This document shows positions 1 to 8,961 of a DNA stretch of 64,000 nucleotides, one piece after another. The stretch spans positions 1 through 64,000 of the forward strand of contig JAAZCQ010000017.1 of the NCBI GenBank assembly GCA_012513225.1, in the 5' to 3' direction. Origin of the DNA: Erysipelotrichaceae bacterium. GTDB taxonomy: Bacteria > Bacillota_I > Bacilli_A > Erysipelotrichales > Erysipelotrichaceae. Position 1 is the first letter of the stretch, and each line of letters starts with the position of its first letter. The notes beneath the pieces were generated by a model. That model was not told where the DNA came from and did no database searches. It saw nothing but the letters and a program-made list of their open reading frames with translations. The position numbers and the translations under genes are program-made.

Positions 1-82
1 GACAACACAATAAAAATTAGCTAAATGTAATTAGTTCTTTTTTGAATTGTTTAAAAAACTATAAATATATAATGTTTATATT

Positions 83-141
83 AAAAAAGAAGCTGTAACA
101 GTTTTAATGCGAAATTGCACTATCTGTCACAGCCTCTTTTA
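83..141 (-). terminator. Strong hairpin terminator, probably bidirectional
   Basis: A 13-bp stem (89-101 with 124-136, two G-U pairs) is followed on the minus strand by a T-run. It lies just downstream of the DMT transporter gene and probably ends the long minus-strand transcript that starts near 5.8 kb. The A-run on one side and T-run on the other mean it could also stop plus-strand transcripts. Confidence 0.8.
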
Positions 142-166
142 CATCTTTTCTACTTGTTTTTTTATG

Positions 167-1039
167 TTAAGTTTTCTTTGATTTTGGCCTATAAGCCATT
201 ATTAAAATAGCTACAATTATTATTAAACTCCCTATTATTTTATTTATAGAAATAGCCTCATTAAAAAAGATTTTACCAAATATCAATGTTGAAATAGGTT
301 CAATCATACTAAGTATACTAGCCATGCCAGATCCTATTAATCTAATACCTTCTTTTAAACAAACTACAGCTAAAAATGATGCTAACATTGCTACTACAAA
401 CATCAAAATATAGGATTCTATGGGTTGATTTAAAATAAGTTGATTAATAAATATATTTACAATTAAAAAAGAAGTGATTAATACTAATGATAGATAAAAT
501 GATAGCTTAATTCCATTCATTTTAGATAAACCACTTTTATCAATATGTACAACATAAAACCCAAAAGTTATACTACTTGTAACTGCCATAAGTATACCTT
601 TTATCTTAGTAACATCATTAAAATCTAAAAAGAAGCTTATCCCAAATACAGATAGGCCCAATACAACTAATTGTTTTTTACTTATATTATCTTTATAAAA
701 AAATTTAGAAAATAACATAACCATTACTGGATATAAATAATGTATAGTTGTTGCACTACCAACTCCAATATAATTATAGCTTCCAGATAAAGTTAAATGT
801 GTAAGTACTGTACCAATTAAACCAGCCAACAATATATTTTTAAATTCAGTTATAGATAATTTAAAATCAATTTTCTTTATAATCATAGCTAATCCTAAAA
901 CAGGCAACACAAAAAAACTTCTAAAAAATGTTAGTGTAAATGGATTATTTCCAAGTTGAAAAGAAAAAAAGGTAACAATAGGTGTAATCCCATATAACAA
1001 CGCAGATAAAACTGTTAGAAAAATACCTTTTTTAATCAT
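167..1039 (-). CDS. DMT-superfamily (EamA) transporter
   Basis: The 290-residue protein is almost entirely hydrophobic, with about ten predicted membrane helices arranged as two EamA repeats, the usual length and layout for drug/metabolite transporters of the inner membrane. The substrate cannot be told from sequence. The start is supported by an AAAGGTG ribosome site just upstream. It is the last gene of a minus-strand series, 44 bases after the HD-domain gene and followed by a strong terminator. The family exports amino acids, nucleotides or other metabolites; nothing here narrows that down. Confidence 0.85.
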   Translation of the reverse strand: MIKKGIFLTVLSALLYGITPIVTFFSFQLGNNPFTLTFFRSFFVLPVLGLAMIIKKIDFKLSITEFKNILLAGLIGTVLTHLTLSGSYNYIGVGSATTIHYLYPVMVMLFSKFFYKDNISKKQLVVLGLSVFGISFFLDFNDVTKIKGILMAVTSSITFGFYVVHIDKSGLSKMNGIKLSFYLSLVLITSFLIVNIFINQLILNQPIESYILMFVVAMLASFLAVVCLKEGIRLIGSGMASILSMIEPISTLIFGKIFFNEAISINKIIGSLIIIVAILIMAYRPKSKKT

Positions 1040-1083
1040 ATTGTCACCTTTTATGTATTAGATTTATTCTACTATAGAAAAAA

Positions 1084-1509
1084 TTATTTTGTTAGAATTT
1101 CCTGAGCTTTTTTATATTTTTCTAATCTATATAGTTCTTTATCTTCTATTTTTTCTAATCTAGTAGTATCACTATTATGTTTTAAATCAGCTAATTTAAC
1201 TTTTGTTGCCAACTTATTTGATTTTATATTTTCTATATATTTTAGATAAGGTACTTCATTATCATGGGTTAATAATAAAAGAGCATCTATTATTTCTTTA
1301 GGAAATAATTTTTCTAAATCCTCTATTGTATAATCTGTATCTTCAACAACATCATGTAGCAAAGCTACACAAGTACTATATTCATCATCCATTTGTTCAG
1401 CTAAATGATATGGATGAAAGATATAAGGAATTTCAAACTTATCATAACTTCCATGATGAGCATTATAAGCAGTATTTATTGCAAGTCTAGTTAATTTTGT
1501 ATAAATCAT
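1084..1509 (-). CDS. HD-domain protein resembling a short alarmone hydrolase (MESH1/SAH type)
   Basis: The 141-residue protein is a stand-alone HD hydrolase domain of the RelA/SpoT N-terminal kind. Visible metal-site residues are His32 (motif FHPYHLA), His52-Asp53 and Asp108 (motif KLADLKHN). The Glu56-Asp57 pair after the HD (LLHDVVEDT) is typical of (p)ppGpp 3'-pyrophosphohydrolases. No synthetase domain follows, so the expected activity is hydrolysis of (p)ppGpp or a related nucleotide (MESH1 can also use NADPH). A GGGAGA ribosome site precedes the ATG. It sits 9 bases after the radical SAM gene in the same transcript. The substrate is inference; the fold is clear. Confidence 0.75.
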   Translation of the reverse strand: MIYTKLTRLAINTAYNAHHGSYDKFEIPYIFHPYHLAEQMDDEYSTCVALLHDVVEDTDYTIEDLEKLFPKEIIDALLLLTHDNEVPYLKYIENIKSNKLATKVKLADLKHNSDTTRLEKIEDKELYRLEKYKKAQEILTK

Positions 1510-1518
1510 AGATTCTCC

Positions 1519-2334
1519 CTACATATTTCCTAAATATACATAATTTAAATATCTATCACAAATTCTTTTTAACTTAAACATTGATTCTCTATCTGTAGGA
1601 CTTACATTTCTCATTTTATAATTAGGAAAAAACCTTGATAAATGAAGAGGAATATTTTTATCTATACTTGCAATCCACTTACACATATTTTCAATATCTT
1701 CTTCATTATCATTTTCATTTGGAATTATTAAAGTGGTTAATTCTATATGACAATGTTTAAAAGCTGTTTTTATAAATTGTTTTACAGTTTCTAAATCACC
1801 ATCTAAACTCTTATAAAATTCATCAGTAAAGCCTTTTAAATCAATATTCATTGCATCTATATATTCACACACACTTAAACAAATCTCTTCTTTAAAGCAT
1901 CCATTTGTTACTAAAACAGTATTTAAATTATTCTCTTTAAATAACTTTGCAATCTCAATTACATACTCATAATTTACTAATGGTTCATTATAAGTAAAAG
2001 CAATTCCAATATTATTATTTATTTCTAATGCCAAAGATAACAGCTCTTCTTTACTTACATCTCTATTTAAATCATTTTTACCACTATTCATAGAAATTTC
2101 AAAATTTTGACAAAATGGACATTTTAGATTACAGCCATAAAATCCAATAGATAAAATTTCTTTTCCACTATGAAAATGATATAGAGGTTTTTTCTCAATA
2201 GGATCTACTGCAATAGAGCTTATCTTTTCTTTAACAACATTAATATTTTTACCATTAACATTACTTCTAACAAGACATCTTCCTCTTTTGTTTTCTTTTA
2301 ATTCACATTCATGAAAACAAATATTACATTTCAT
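1519..2334 (-). CDS. AmmeMemoRadiSam system radical SAM enzyme
   Basis: The 271-residue protein binds a 4Fe-4S cluster through the radical SAM motif CNLKCPFC (Cys68, Cys72, Cys75) and should cleave S-adenosylmethionine reductively. A small N-terminal cysteine cluster (Cys3, Cys6, Cys10, Cys20) precedes it, as in the AmmeMemoRadiSam_rS and PflA-like families. The start codon overlaps the end of the MEMO-AMMECR1 gene by 11 bases, so the two are probably translationally coupled. The three-part AMMECR1/MEMO/radical SAM system is widespread in anaerobes, but its substrate and product are unknown. The family assignment rests on the motif and on the adjoining partner. Confidence 0.88.
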   Translation of the reverse strand: MKCNICFHECELKENKRGRCLVRSNVNGKNINVVKEKISSIAVDPIEKKPLYHFHSGKEILSIGFYGCNLKCPFCQNFEISMNSGKNDLNRDVSKEELLSLALEINNNIGIAFTYNEPLVNYEYVIEIAKLFKENNLNTVLVTNGCFKEEICLSVCEYIDAMNIDLKGFTDEFYKSLDGDLETVKQFIKTAFKHCHIELTTLIIPNENDNEEDIENMCKWIASIDKNIPLHLSRFFPNYKMRNVSPTDRESMFKLKRICDRYLNYVYLGNM

Positions 2335-3625
2335 GTCGAATCACCTTGAATCTTTCAATACTATATTCATCATCAACATCTATTCCTGCCTTATTTAAAG
2401 CAATATTTATTTGAGCTTCAACAGTATTTACACCATCTATATTAGGTAATAAAAGCCCTCTTCTGTTTCTATAACTTACAATTACACCATATTTTTTTAC
2501 ATCTAATTCTTTAATACTTTCAACTTTTTCAGCTTTATTTAAAACATCAACACTTATTTTCAATTGACTTAATTCACTTTTATCCACAGGATTAAAACGA
2601 GGATCTCTACTACAAGAGCTAATAGCGTTATGTATTATTTCTAAAGCTATATTTTCTCTATATGGTTCTATTGTTCCAATGCACCCTCTTAAATGATTAT
2701 TTTTATAAATGGTCACAAAAACACCAGCCTTATTGTTTAATAATTCTTTGCTAATATAACCTGGAATTTCTATAATCTTCTTATTATTAACATATTCGTT
2801 AATTGTATCTATTGCTAATTGTACATATTCATCAATAACTTCATATGTAAAAGCTCCATAACCTATGCCAAAAACATTCTCATAAGATAAAAACTTTCCT
2901 TTATAAGTATAGCCATCTAAGATACCACCTAACATTACAAAACATCTATGTCCACACTCTGCTGCCTTGCTTAAAAATGTTTCATCAAAATCTAGTAGTT
3001 TTTTAAAATTACTTTCTTTTAATAAACTAACAACCTTTTTGTCATATTCTATTCCTTCTTTTGATATACCATATGGTCCATCAGCTTTTAATTTATGAGA
3101 CATATCTCCACTAGTAATTACTACAACATCTTCATCAAAATTATTTATAGCTTCATTTATTATTTTTCCTACTTCATAATGAGTTTTATTATCTAATCCA
3201 GATATTCCTATTCTTACAAGTTTATAATCTGTATATTTTTTGTTAATAAAGTATAGAGGAACCATAGTTCCATGATCTAATAAAGACATTGTACCCTCTG
3301 TTCCTAAAGGAATATTGTTCAATTTTGAAATTCTAATTATTTCATTTACCAAGTCTTCATTATATTTTACTGTAATATTTACATCAGCATTAAATTTTTT
3401 AAAAGAACCAAAAGCTTCTTTTCCTTTGGCTATATTAAAGTAATCATAATACATCGCATTATGACTAGATATCATAATTATTGTCTGTGGTTTTATTTCA
3501 GATACTAAATCTGCAATCTTTTCAAATGATTTAAAAGTTTCAGGTATTTTGTTTACTTCATCCTTACCAATTTCAGGGACAACAATTGGAGGGTGAGGTA
3601 AAATTGCAGCTAATTTAAGCTTCAT
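2324..3625 (-). CDS. MEMO-AMMECR1 fusion protein (AmmeMemoRadiSam components B and A)
   Basis: Two domains are fused in 433 residues. Residues about 1-260 are a MEMO domain, related to LigB-type extradiol dioxygenases, beginning with the typical LPHPPIVVPEIG stretch and carrying later histidines suited to a non-haem iron site. Residues about 265-433 are an AMMECR1 domain with its signature LRGCIG and a downstream SRDPRF motif. In many genomes these are separate genes, so the fusion ties both to one reaction. The gene overlaps its upstream neighbour (nicotinamidase-like) by 11 bases and the downstream radical SAM gene by 11 bases. Biochemical function is not established. Confidence 0.9.
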   Translation of the reverse strand: MKLKLAAILPHPPIVVPEIGKDEVNKIPETFKSFEKIADLVSEIKPQTIIMISSHNAMYYDYFNIAKGKEAFGSFKKFNADVNITVKYNEDLVNEIIRISKLNNIPLGTEGTMSLLDHGTMVPLYFINKKYTDYKLVRIGISGLDNKTHYEVGKIINEAINNFDEDVVVITSGDMSHKLKADGPYGISKEGIEYDKKVVSLLKESNFKKLLDFDETFLSKAAECGHRCFVMLGGILDGYTYKGKFLSYENVFGIGYGAFTYEVIDEYVQLAIDTINEYVNNKKIIEIPGYISKELLNNKAGVFVTIYKNNHLRGCIGTIEPYRENIALEIIHNAISSCSRDPRFNPVDKSELSQLKISVDVLNKAEKVESIKELDVKKYGVIVSYRNRRGLLLPNIDGVNTVEAQINIALNKAGIDVDDEYSIERFKVIRHEM

Positions 3626-4139
3626 TAACTACTTCTATATGACATACCTTCATTGCGTTTAATGCGTTTTCATGAGAATTTACGCTAACCCCTGCACAAC
3701 AAGAGGCATCAACTTCAATCTTTACTTCAGGTAGATTTGCCTTAATAAGTAATGCGTTTGAAATAACACATATATCTGTACATAATCCTACAAGAGTAAT
3801 TGATTCTATTTCTTCTTCTTTATTTAATTCTACTAATTCTTTTGCTAAATCTGTACTTCCAAAAGTCGGTTTTTCTATAGCTTTATCTTTTTGTAAAGCC
3901 TTTATTTCATCTACAATTTCCCAACCCCAAGTATCTTTAATACAATGCTTTACTGGAAGTTTACTTCCTTCAACAGTTTCAAGATAATTATCATGATGTG
4001 TATCTTGAGTGTAATAAACTTTTCCATCAAAATTTTTTATTTTTTCTTTTACACCATCAACTATTAATTTTGCTTCAGCTGTACCTAAAGCCCCTGAAAC
4101 AAAATCATTTTGCATATCTACTACTACAAGTACTTTCAT
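3615..4139 (-). CDS. Nicotinamidase-like cysteine hydrolase (isochorismatase superfamily)
   Basis: The 174-residue protein has the superfamily catalytic triad: Asp8 in VVVDMQNDF, Lys90 before PTFGSTD, and the nucleophile Cys124 in GLCTDICV. A DTHHD segment near residue 46 resembles the zinc-binding loop of PncA-type nicotinamidases, so deamidation of nicotinamide in NAD salvage is the leading guess, but related enzymes act on other amides. An AAGGAGG ribosome site precedes the ATG. It is embedded in the AmmeMemoRadiSam operon and its end overlaps the MEMO-AMMECR1 start, which may mean a functional link rather than simple NAD salvage. Confidence 0.8.
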   Translation of the reverse strand: MKVLVVVDMQNDFVSGALGTAEAKLIVDGVKEKIKNFDGKVYYTQDTHHDNYLETVEGSKLPVKHCIKDTWGWEIVDEIKALQKDKAIEKPTFGSTDLAKELVELNKEEEIESITLVGLCTDICVISNALLIKANLPEVKIEVDASCCAGVSVNSHENALNAMKVCHIEVVNEA

Positions 4140-4167
4140 ATTTTCCTCCTTTAATTTTTTAAGTTTA

Positions 4168-5145
4168 CTAATCTAATTTAAATTTAATAAGGCCTTTTCC
4201 CTTACTAGATTCTACTTCTATTATACCACCATTTATCATAGTCATTTGTGGTGAAGAGTGTCCTATATCTACATCCATTATATATGGAATATCACCTATT
4301 GCTAGATTATATGCCTCTTCATAACTCATATCTACAAAGCTACTATCAAATAAAACCCTTCCAAATAATATTCCTTTAGTATGTTTAAAATATCCAGCAG
4401 CCTTCATTTGAAGAAGTGTTCTATAAACATTTTCACTAGGCATAGAAAAGATATCAAAATACCAAATTATTCCATCTTCTTTATATTTATCAATAAAGTT
4501 ATCTATATCTAAGTAGTCTGTCCCTATCATATCTTTTATAACATCAAGACATCCTCCAATACATCTTCCTTTAAACTTAGCTTTTTTTAAACTTGTTTTC
4601 CAATAAACAGGATGAATAAACATTCTTTCTTCACTTAAAAAGCCTTCTTTATCTTCATACAAGTCATAACTTTTTTGTGAAATTATATTTCCTTTTAATA
4701 TACTTAAATTATCATTACAATATCTTAACTCTTTTTCAAAAGATCCTGCATTTAAACCATATATTGTTGCAATGTCTAATTTTGTAGTAATCATTAAACA
4801 AACACTTGTTGGATCAGAATATCCCATAAACCATTTTGGATTATTTTTAATTGAGTCTAAATCTATATAAGGAAGTATTTCATAACAAAAATCTCCACCT
4901 GCAGCACACATCACCATATCAACATCATTATCAAGATATAGTGATTTTAAAGACTCACTTCTTTCTTTAGAAGATCCTCCTCTAACATCATCTACCCTTA
5001 CAGATCCCTTTTCTTTTATCCTATAACCATTTTCTTTTAATACATTTATAGATTTTAAATAGTCTTCTAATTTATGTCCTACTCCTGCGCTTAAAGCACA
5101 AACACCTATTGTATCATTATCTTTTAAAAATTTTGGATATTTCAT
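4168..5145 (-). CDS. S66-family peptidase (LD-carboxypeptidase / MccF-like)
   Basis: The 325-residue protein has the S66 layout: an N-terminal Rossmann-like half with the nucleophile Ser110 in GYSDPT, and a C-terminal half with the catalytic His region DIGHSSPQ near residue 300. Family members either trim muropeptides (LdcA) or cleave acyl-adenylate toxins (MccF). The loop after the nucleophile and the intact GG segment (CAAGGDF) fit either. A strong AGGAGG site sets the start. It lies 28 bases upstream of the nicotinamidase-like gene. The choice between peptidoglycan recycling and detoxification is open. Confidence 0.82.
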   Translation of the reverse strand: MKYPKFLKDNDTIGVCALSAGVGHKLEDYLKSINVLKENGYRIKEKGSVRVDDVRGGSSKERSESLKSLYLDNDVDMVMCAAGGDFCYEILPYIDLDSIKNNPKWFMGYSDPTSVCLMITTKLDIATIYGLNAGSFEKELRYCNDNLSILKGNIISQKSYDLYEDKEGFLSEERMFIHPVYWKTSLKKAKFKGRCIGGCLDVIKDMIGTDYLDIDNFIDKYKEDGIIWYFDIFSMPSENVYRTLLQMKAAGYFKHTKGILFGRVLFDSSFVDMSYEEAYNLAIGDIPYIMDVDIGHSSPQMTMINGGIIEVESSKGKGLIKFKLD

Positions 5146-5154
5146 TTAGTCCTC

Positions 5155-5844
5155 CTATAATACATATGCCATGATTTTAGGTAAATCATAGGCTGTAATA
5201 ATACCTTTTGGATATTCATTATTTGCTCCATTTTCAGTAATTAATATAGCTGATAAGGTATTCCCCTTTGCTAAGTTATCTTCAAAAACTTTTAAAACAT
5301 CTCCTAAACTTCTATTTTCATCAAAGAAAATAACCTTGTGAGTACAATCTTTACAATCAATTGCACTACTAACTTGACTATCTTCATTTTTTGTAATAGC
5401 CCAATTTGCAATCATTTCCATTGTAAGCAAATTAATAAAATGATTTTTTGAATATACAGGTATTTTTGTAGTATCTAATTTATTCATTAGTTCAAATGCA
5501 CTTAAAACTGTATCATGCGGTCTAACAATTTTTACTGGTTTAGAAGAAAAATCCAACGCCTTTTTTTCATCTTCTATTAAAGCAGCAATCCTATTTATAT
5601 TTTTTACAGTAAAATCAGTAGGCTGTGCAATTATTTCATTATTATCATCTCGATTATGTATAAGAATATTTCTTAAATCAGAATAGTCTAATAAAGTAGA
5701 ATAATTTAAACTAACAATTTTATTTTTTTTACTACATATACTTACTAACTTACTAAATTTTAAATATCTATTTGCATCCGCAATTTCTTTTAATTTTTTT
5801 TCAATTCTAACAAAAGAATCTATAAATTTACTTGCATTGTCCAC
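5155..5844 (-). CDS. HEPN-like plus CBS-domain protein
   Basis: The 229-residue protein starts at GTG; GAGGTG lies 7-8 bases upstream, whereas the next in-frame Met is poorly placed. Residues about 1-100 are helical and contain an RNILIH stretch, an R-x4-H pattern with a following polar residue like the HEPN/Swt1-type motif. Residues about 105-229 form a tandem CBS module (motifs KIVRPHDTVLSAF and the KGIITAYD end) of the kind that senses adenine nucleotides. It appears to be the first gene of the minus-strand operon. Function is unknown; the R-x4-H pattern alone does not prove RNase activity. Confidence 0.7.
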   Translation of the reverse strand: MDNASKFIDSFVRIEKKLKEIADANRYLKFSKLVSICSKKNKIVSLNYSTLLDYSDLRNILIHNRDDNNEIIAQPTDFTVKNINRIAALIEDEKKALDFSSKPVKIVRPHDTVLSAFELMNKLDTTKIPVYSKNHFINLLTMEMIANWAITKNEDSQVSSAIDCKDCTHKVIFFDENRSLGDVLKVFEDNLAKGNTLSAILITENGANNEYPKGIITAYDLPKIMAYVL

Positions 5845-5918
5845 AGTATTTCACCTCTATATTTATTCTACTAAAAATAAGTGAAAAATAGTTATATTTA
5901 ATGTAAAATGATTAGTAT

Positions 5919-6006
5919 GCGGATATACTCTAACTGGTAAGAGACTATCTTGGAAAGGTAGCGTAGCTGAAAGGCGATAGAGGTTCGAGTCCTCTTATCC
6001 GCGCCA
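5919..6006 (+). tRNA. tRNA-Ser(GGA)
   Basis: The acceptor arms GCGGATA (5919-5925) and TATCCGC (5996-6002) pair perfectly, with discriminator G6003 and an encoded CCA (6004-6006). The anticodon stem CTATC/GGTAG encloses loop TTGGAAA, giving anticodon GGA, which reads UCC/UCU. A long extra arm between the anticodon and T arms is the class II form expected for tRNA-Ser, and the T loop is TTCGAGT. A short terminator follows. Confidence 0.96.
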
Positions 6007-6014
6007 ATACAATC

Positions 6015-6040
6015 AAAGCCTTATAAATAGGGCTTTTTTG
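6015..6040 (+). terminator. Terminator of the tRNA-Ser transcript
   Basis: Stem AAAGCC (6015-6020) pairs with GGCTTT (6031-6036), followed by more T. It lies 9 bases after the tRNA CCA end. Confidence 0.75.
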
Positions 6041-6043
6041 TTT

Positions 6044-6348
6044 CTCTTGACCACTATTATAATATTTCTATTAAAAAATCATATCCATTTATTAGATTTT
6101 AAATCAACTTTGAATAATTAAATATTTACTGTATTAATTGATGTTATACAACCCATAATTACATGAATTCTTAATTATTATGTAGGTGATGGTTCATTTC
6201 TTATTATAGCTTTCTCACAAATTTTACAGGTGTTTGAAAACTAAAAACTTCATATTTTTTCATTAACTTTACATACTATTTTTCAATCTAACCAAGTTTA
6301 TATTATGTGATATAATATCGTTAGACAAAATTTTCTAAGGAGTAGAAT
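6044..6348. other. Non-coding stretch with a promoter for the next lipoprotein
   Basis: No gene is visible in these AT-rich bases. An extended -10 element, TGATATAAT at 6308-6316, lies about 30 bases before the lipoprotein ATG; no convincing -35 hexamer is present at the right distance, which fits an extended -10 promoter. Confidence 0.5.
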
Positions 6349-6888
6349 ATGAAAAAATCTAAATTTTTATTAACTTTTATGATTGCTTTAATATTATTAA
6401 CAGCTTGTGCAAATTCATCTTCACAAGAAAGTAATAATTCAGAGTTACCTAACAATTCAGATGTAGAAAAGACTACAGAACCTACTGATTCTAACAATTC
6501 CGAAACAGAGAAAGCTATTGTAAGTGTAGATTATTCATCAGATGATATTTTAAGTAAATATACTTCTTTCACAGGATTTATTGATTTTGAAGATGAAAAT
6601 TCTCAAGAAATTATTTTTACAACAAATGTTCCGGTAAAAGATTTCAAATTTATAGAAGTTGGTTATGAAGAAAAAGATACAGATGTTGTATTCTTCAAAG
6701 ATAAAGTACTATACTCACAGGAAGAATTAACTCCAGAAAAACCATTTACTGTTAGTTGGATGGAACAAGGAAGCATTCCCAATAGAGGTATATCTTATAT
6801 AGATGAAACTGATACAACAAGATATTTTTATATAATAATGAGTGGAGAAGATGGCTCACTTCTTCTTGTTGAATTTGAGAATGAATAG
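6349..6888 (+). CDS. Lipoprotein of unknown function
   Basis: The 179-residue protein begins with a lipoprotein signal: a positive N-terminus, a hydrophobic core and the lipobox LLTAC, so Cys20 should be lipidated and the protein anchored outside the membrane. A Ser/Asn/Glu-rich linker (about residues 21-55) leads to a compact C-terminal domain of about 120 residues with beta-rich character. I recognise no family. TAAGGAG precedes the ATG and a terminator follows at 6940-6980. It is the first of several unrelated lipoproteins between 6.3 and 10.6 kb. Confidence 0.75.
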   Translation: MKKSKFLLTFMIALILLTACANSSSQESNNSELPNNSDVEKTTEPTDSNNSETEKAIVSVDYSSDDILSKYTSFTGFIDFEDENSQEIIFTTNVPVKDFKFIEVGYEEKDTDVVFFKDKVLYSQEELTPEKPFTVSWMEQGSIPNRGISYIDETDTTRYFYIIMSGEDGSLLLVEFENE

Positions 6889-6939
6889 TTTAAACTAATA
6901 AAAAAATTTCGTTTTATAACAGTATAAATATCTATTACT

Positions 6940-6980
6940 AGGATTCTTGCCTGTACCCTACAGTTAAGAATCCTTTTCTT
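6940..6980 (+). terminator. Terminator after the lipoprotein gene
   Basis: AGGATTCTT (6940-6948) pairs perfectly with AAGAATCCT (6966-6974), followed by a T-rich tail. Confidence 0.75.
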
Positions 6981-7189
6981 ATATCAATAACAGATAAATT
7001 AATTATTTTTAACCTTTTATTTATAATTGAATTTTTAATTATTTCATTAATTTAGCAATAAACTACTTATATTAAATTATTGATATAGTTTATTTGCGTA
7101 GTTATTATGTTCACTATATGGTTAAGGTATAAGTATGTTGTTTTATGTCTAACATTAAAAATACAATTAAAAGAAAAAGGAGATCAACT

Positions 7190-7708
7190 ATGTTAAAGAA
7201 ATTAATTACTGTTGCATTATCCATACTACTAGTTGCTTGTTCAAGTACTAATTCAACTACAGAAACATCTAAAGAAGAAACTCAACCAATAGAAACAATT
7301 GAAACAGTAGAAGAAGATTATACTATTGTTTTAGGTCAACCTATTGTATTTGAAGATTTCACTATAACAATTCAATCTTTTGAATTGATAAAAAATTATG
7401 AAGGTAATGAAATACTTTAATACACTTACGATTATGAAAATAATACTGAAGAACCTGTAAACCCATATCTTAATTTTGATATTACAGGTTTTCAAAACGG
7501 CATAAAAACTAGTAATCCTAGATATTCTGAAGATGTAGATTTATCAATTGGAGAAAAGGAAATTCAACCAAAAGAAACCATGCAAGGTGCTGAAGGTGTT
7601 ATTAGCATTGATGATGTTAGTATACCCATTTATATTGAACTTCTAAGACTTACAGCATTTGATGGTGTTATTTATACTTTAACCTTAGATTTAGAATCAC
7701 TACAATAA
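7190..7708 (+). pseudogene. Lipoprotein gene (DUF5067/DUF4352-like) interrupted by an in-frame TAA
   Basis: Translation should begin at the ATG at 7190, 6-8 bases after AAAGGAG, giving a signal peptide with lipobox LLVAC. An ATG at 7145 would add an unlikely basic extension and lacks a ribosome site. The frame meets TAA at 7418-7420 but stays open for another 95 codons up to TAA at 7706. The part after the stop (FDITGFQNGI, IGEKEIQPKETMQG) is what a DUF5067-type immunoglobulin-like lipoprotein would have next. Total length without the stop would be 172 residues. The simplest reading is a recent nonsense mutation; readthrough is possible but unsupported. Confidence 0.8.
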
Positions 7709-7736
7709 TATTTTAAAAACTATTTTTCAATAATTT

Positions 7737-8835
7737 TATACTATTACCTTATGATATCCATTACTAATTTTATATTGTTTTTTATTTGCAACAATTACCC
7801 CTGATGTATTTGGTGGCAATGTTACCTCTAATATATATTTTCGTCTTGTTTAAACCATTCTATCTTTATTTTCCCATAACAAGACTCATAAGATAATTTA
7901 CTGTACAATAAACCGCAAGAAAAATCAGGTTCTATACGTATTTGTTTATATCCTGGAGAATCTAATACAAGTCCTCCAATTTTTCTATAAAGAAAATCTC
8001 CAACACAACCAAAAGCAAAGTGATTATATGATGAATTTGTACGTTCTCCATCCGGTTTAATAGCAAGCCAATTCTCCCAAATTGTTGTAGCCCCATTTTC
8101 AATTTCATACAGCCATGAAGGAGGATTTTTTTGATTTAAAAGTGTATAAGCAAGTTCACTTTCCCCATTATCCCATAGCACATCAAGTAAAAATGGAATT
8201 AAGAGAAATCTAGTATCAAGACAATCATTATTTTTATGAATAAGCTCAACTAAATGATTTTTACATTTTTCCTTTTTCTCTTAACTTACTAGATTCATAG
8301 CTAATGCAAATACATACAAACCTTGAAGAGGATACTCCATACTGCCATCTTCTTTAATATATTTTAAATCAAAGTAATTACAAATTTTACTATGTAATTC
8401 TGTATATTTCTTAGCTTCATTATCTTTAACAAGGGCAAGACTAATATCAATCATCATTTTTGAAACATATGCATACATTGCAAGAACAACAGGTTCTTTT
8501 GTTTTAAATGATGTTTCAAAAGGATCCCCTGATTCTGTCAATTATACTTTTTTCCTATTTTTAGGGGTTTTCCTGCATATGGAATGGCATAAATAGAATC
8601 AGTATCTACCGTTTTAGAATCTCACATTATTTCATCTTCATCCCATACTTTAATTCTCCAGGATTTTTGATAAATATTTGAAATATCACTTTCTAGTTTC
8701 CAAGAAAACATAATTATAGGTGAATCAATCCCTATTGGTTCTACCATATCATTGCACTGCATATCATAAATTTTACATAATACTTTAGTTTTCCTCACAC
8801 TTTCTTTTAAAATTAAAATACCACATCTATAAATA
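7737..8835 (-). pseudogene. Remnant of a GH78 alpha-L-rhamnosidase gene
   Basis: Pieces of a GH78 protein lie in order on the minus strand. About 8835-8565 encodes the N-terminal domain (PIGIDSPIIMFSWKLES, then SWRIKVWDEDEIM, an in-frame TGA, then IPYAGKPLK). About 8541-8281 encodes a catalytic-domain fragment (TESGDPFETSF). About 8181-7828 encodes the C-terminal part (NGATTIWENWLAI, SSYNHFAFGCVGDFLYRKIGG). After DENIY a frameshift leads into LEVTLPPNTSGVIV, the usual C-terminal beta domain end. Intact family members are far longer, so most of the catalytic domain is deleted. No function is expected. Confidence 0.85.
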
Positions 8836-8961
8836 TGTGGAATTTTAATTATCTTGTTTGTCTACTTTAGTTAAATTATATCAATAGAATAACCTTTTAT
8901 TAAAAAGATATTTTATTTTAAAATAAATTCTCTACTTCTTAAATATTAATTAATTCTTATA
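8836..8961. other. Short AT-rich spacer
   Basis: Nothing recognisable lies between the rhamnosidase remnant and the end of the DUF2249-CMD gene. Confidence 0.5.
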
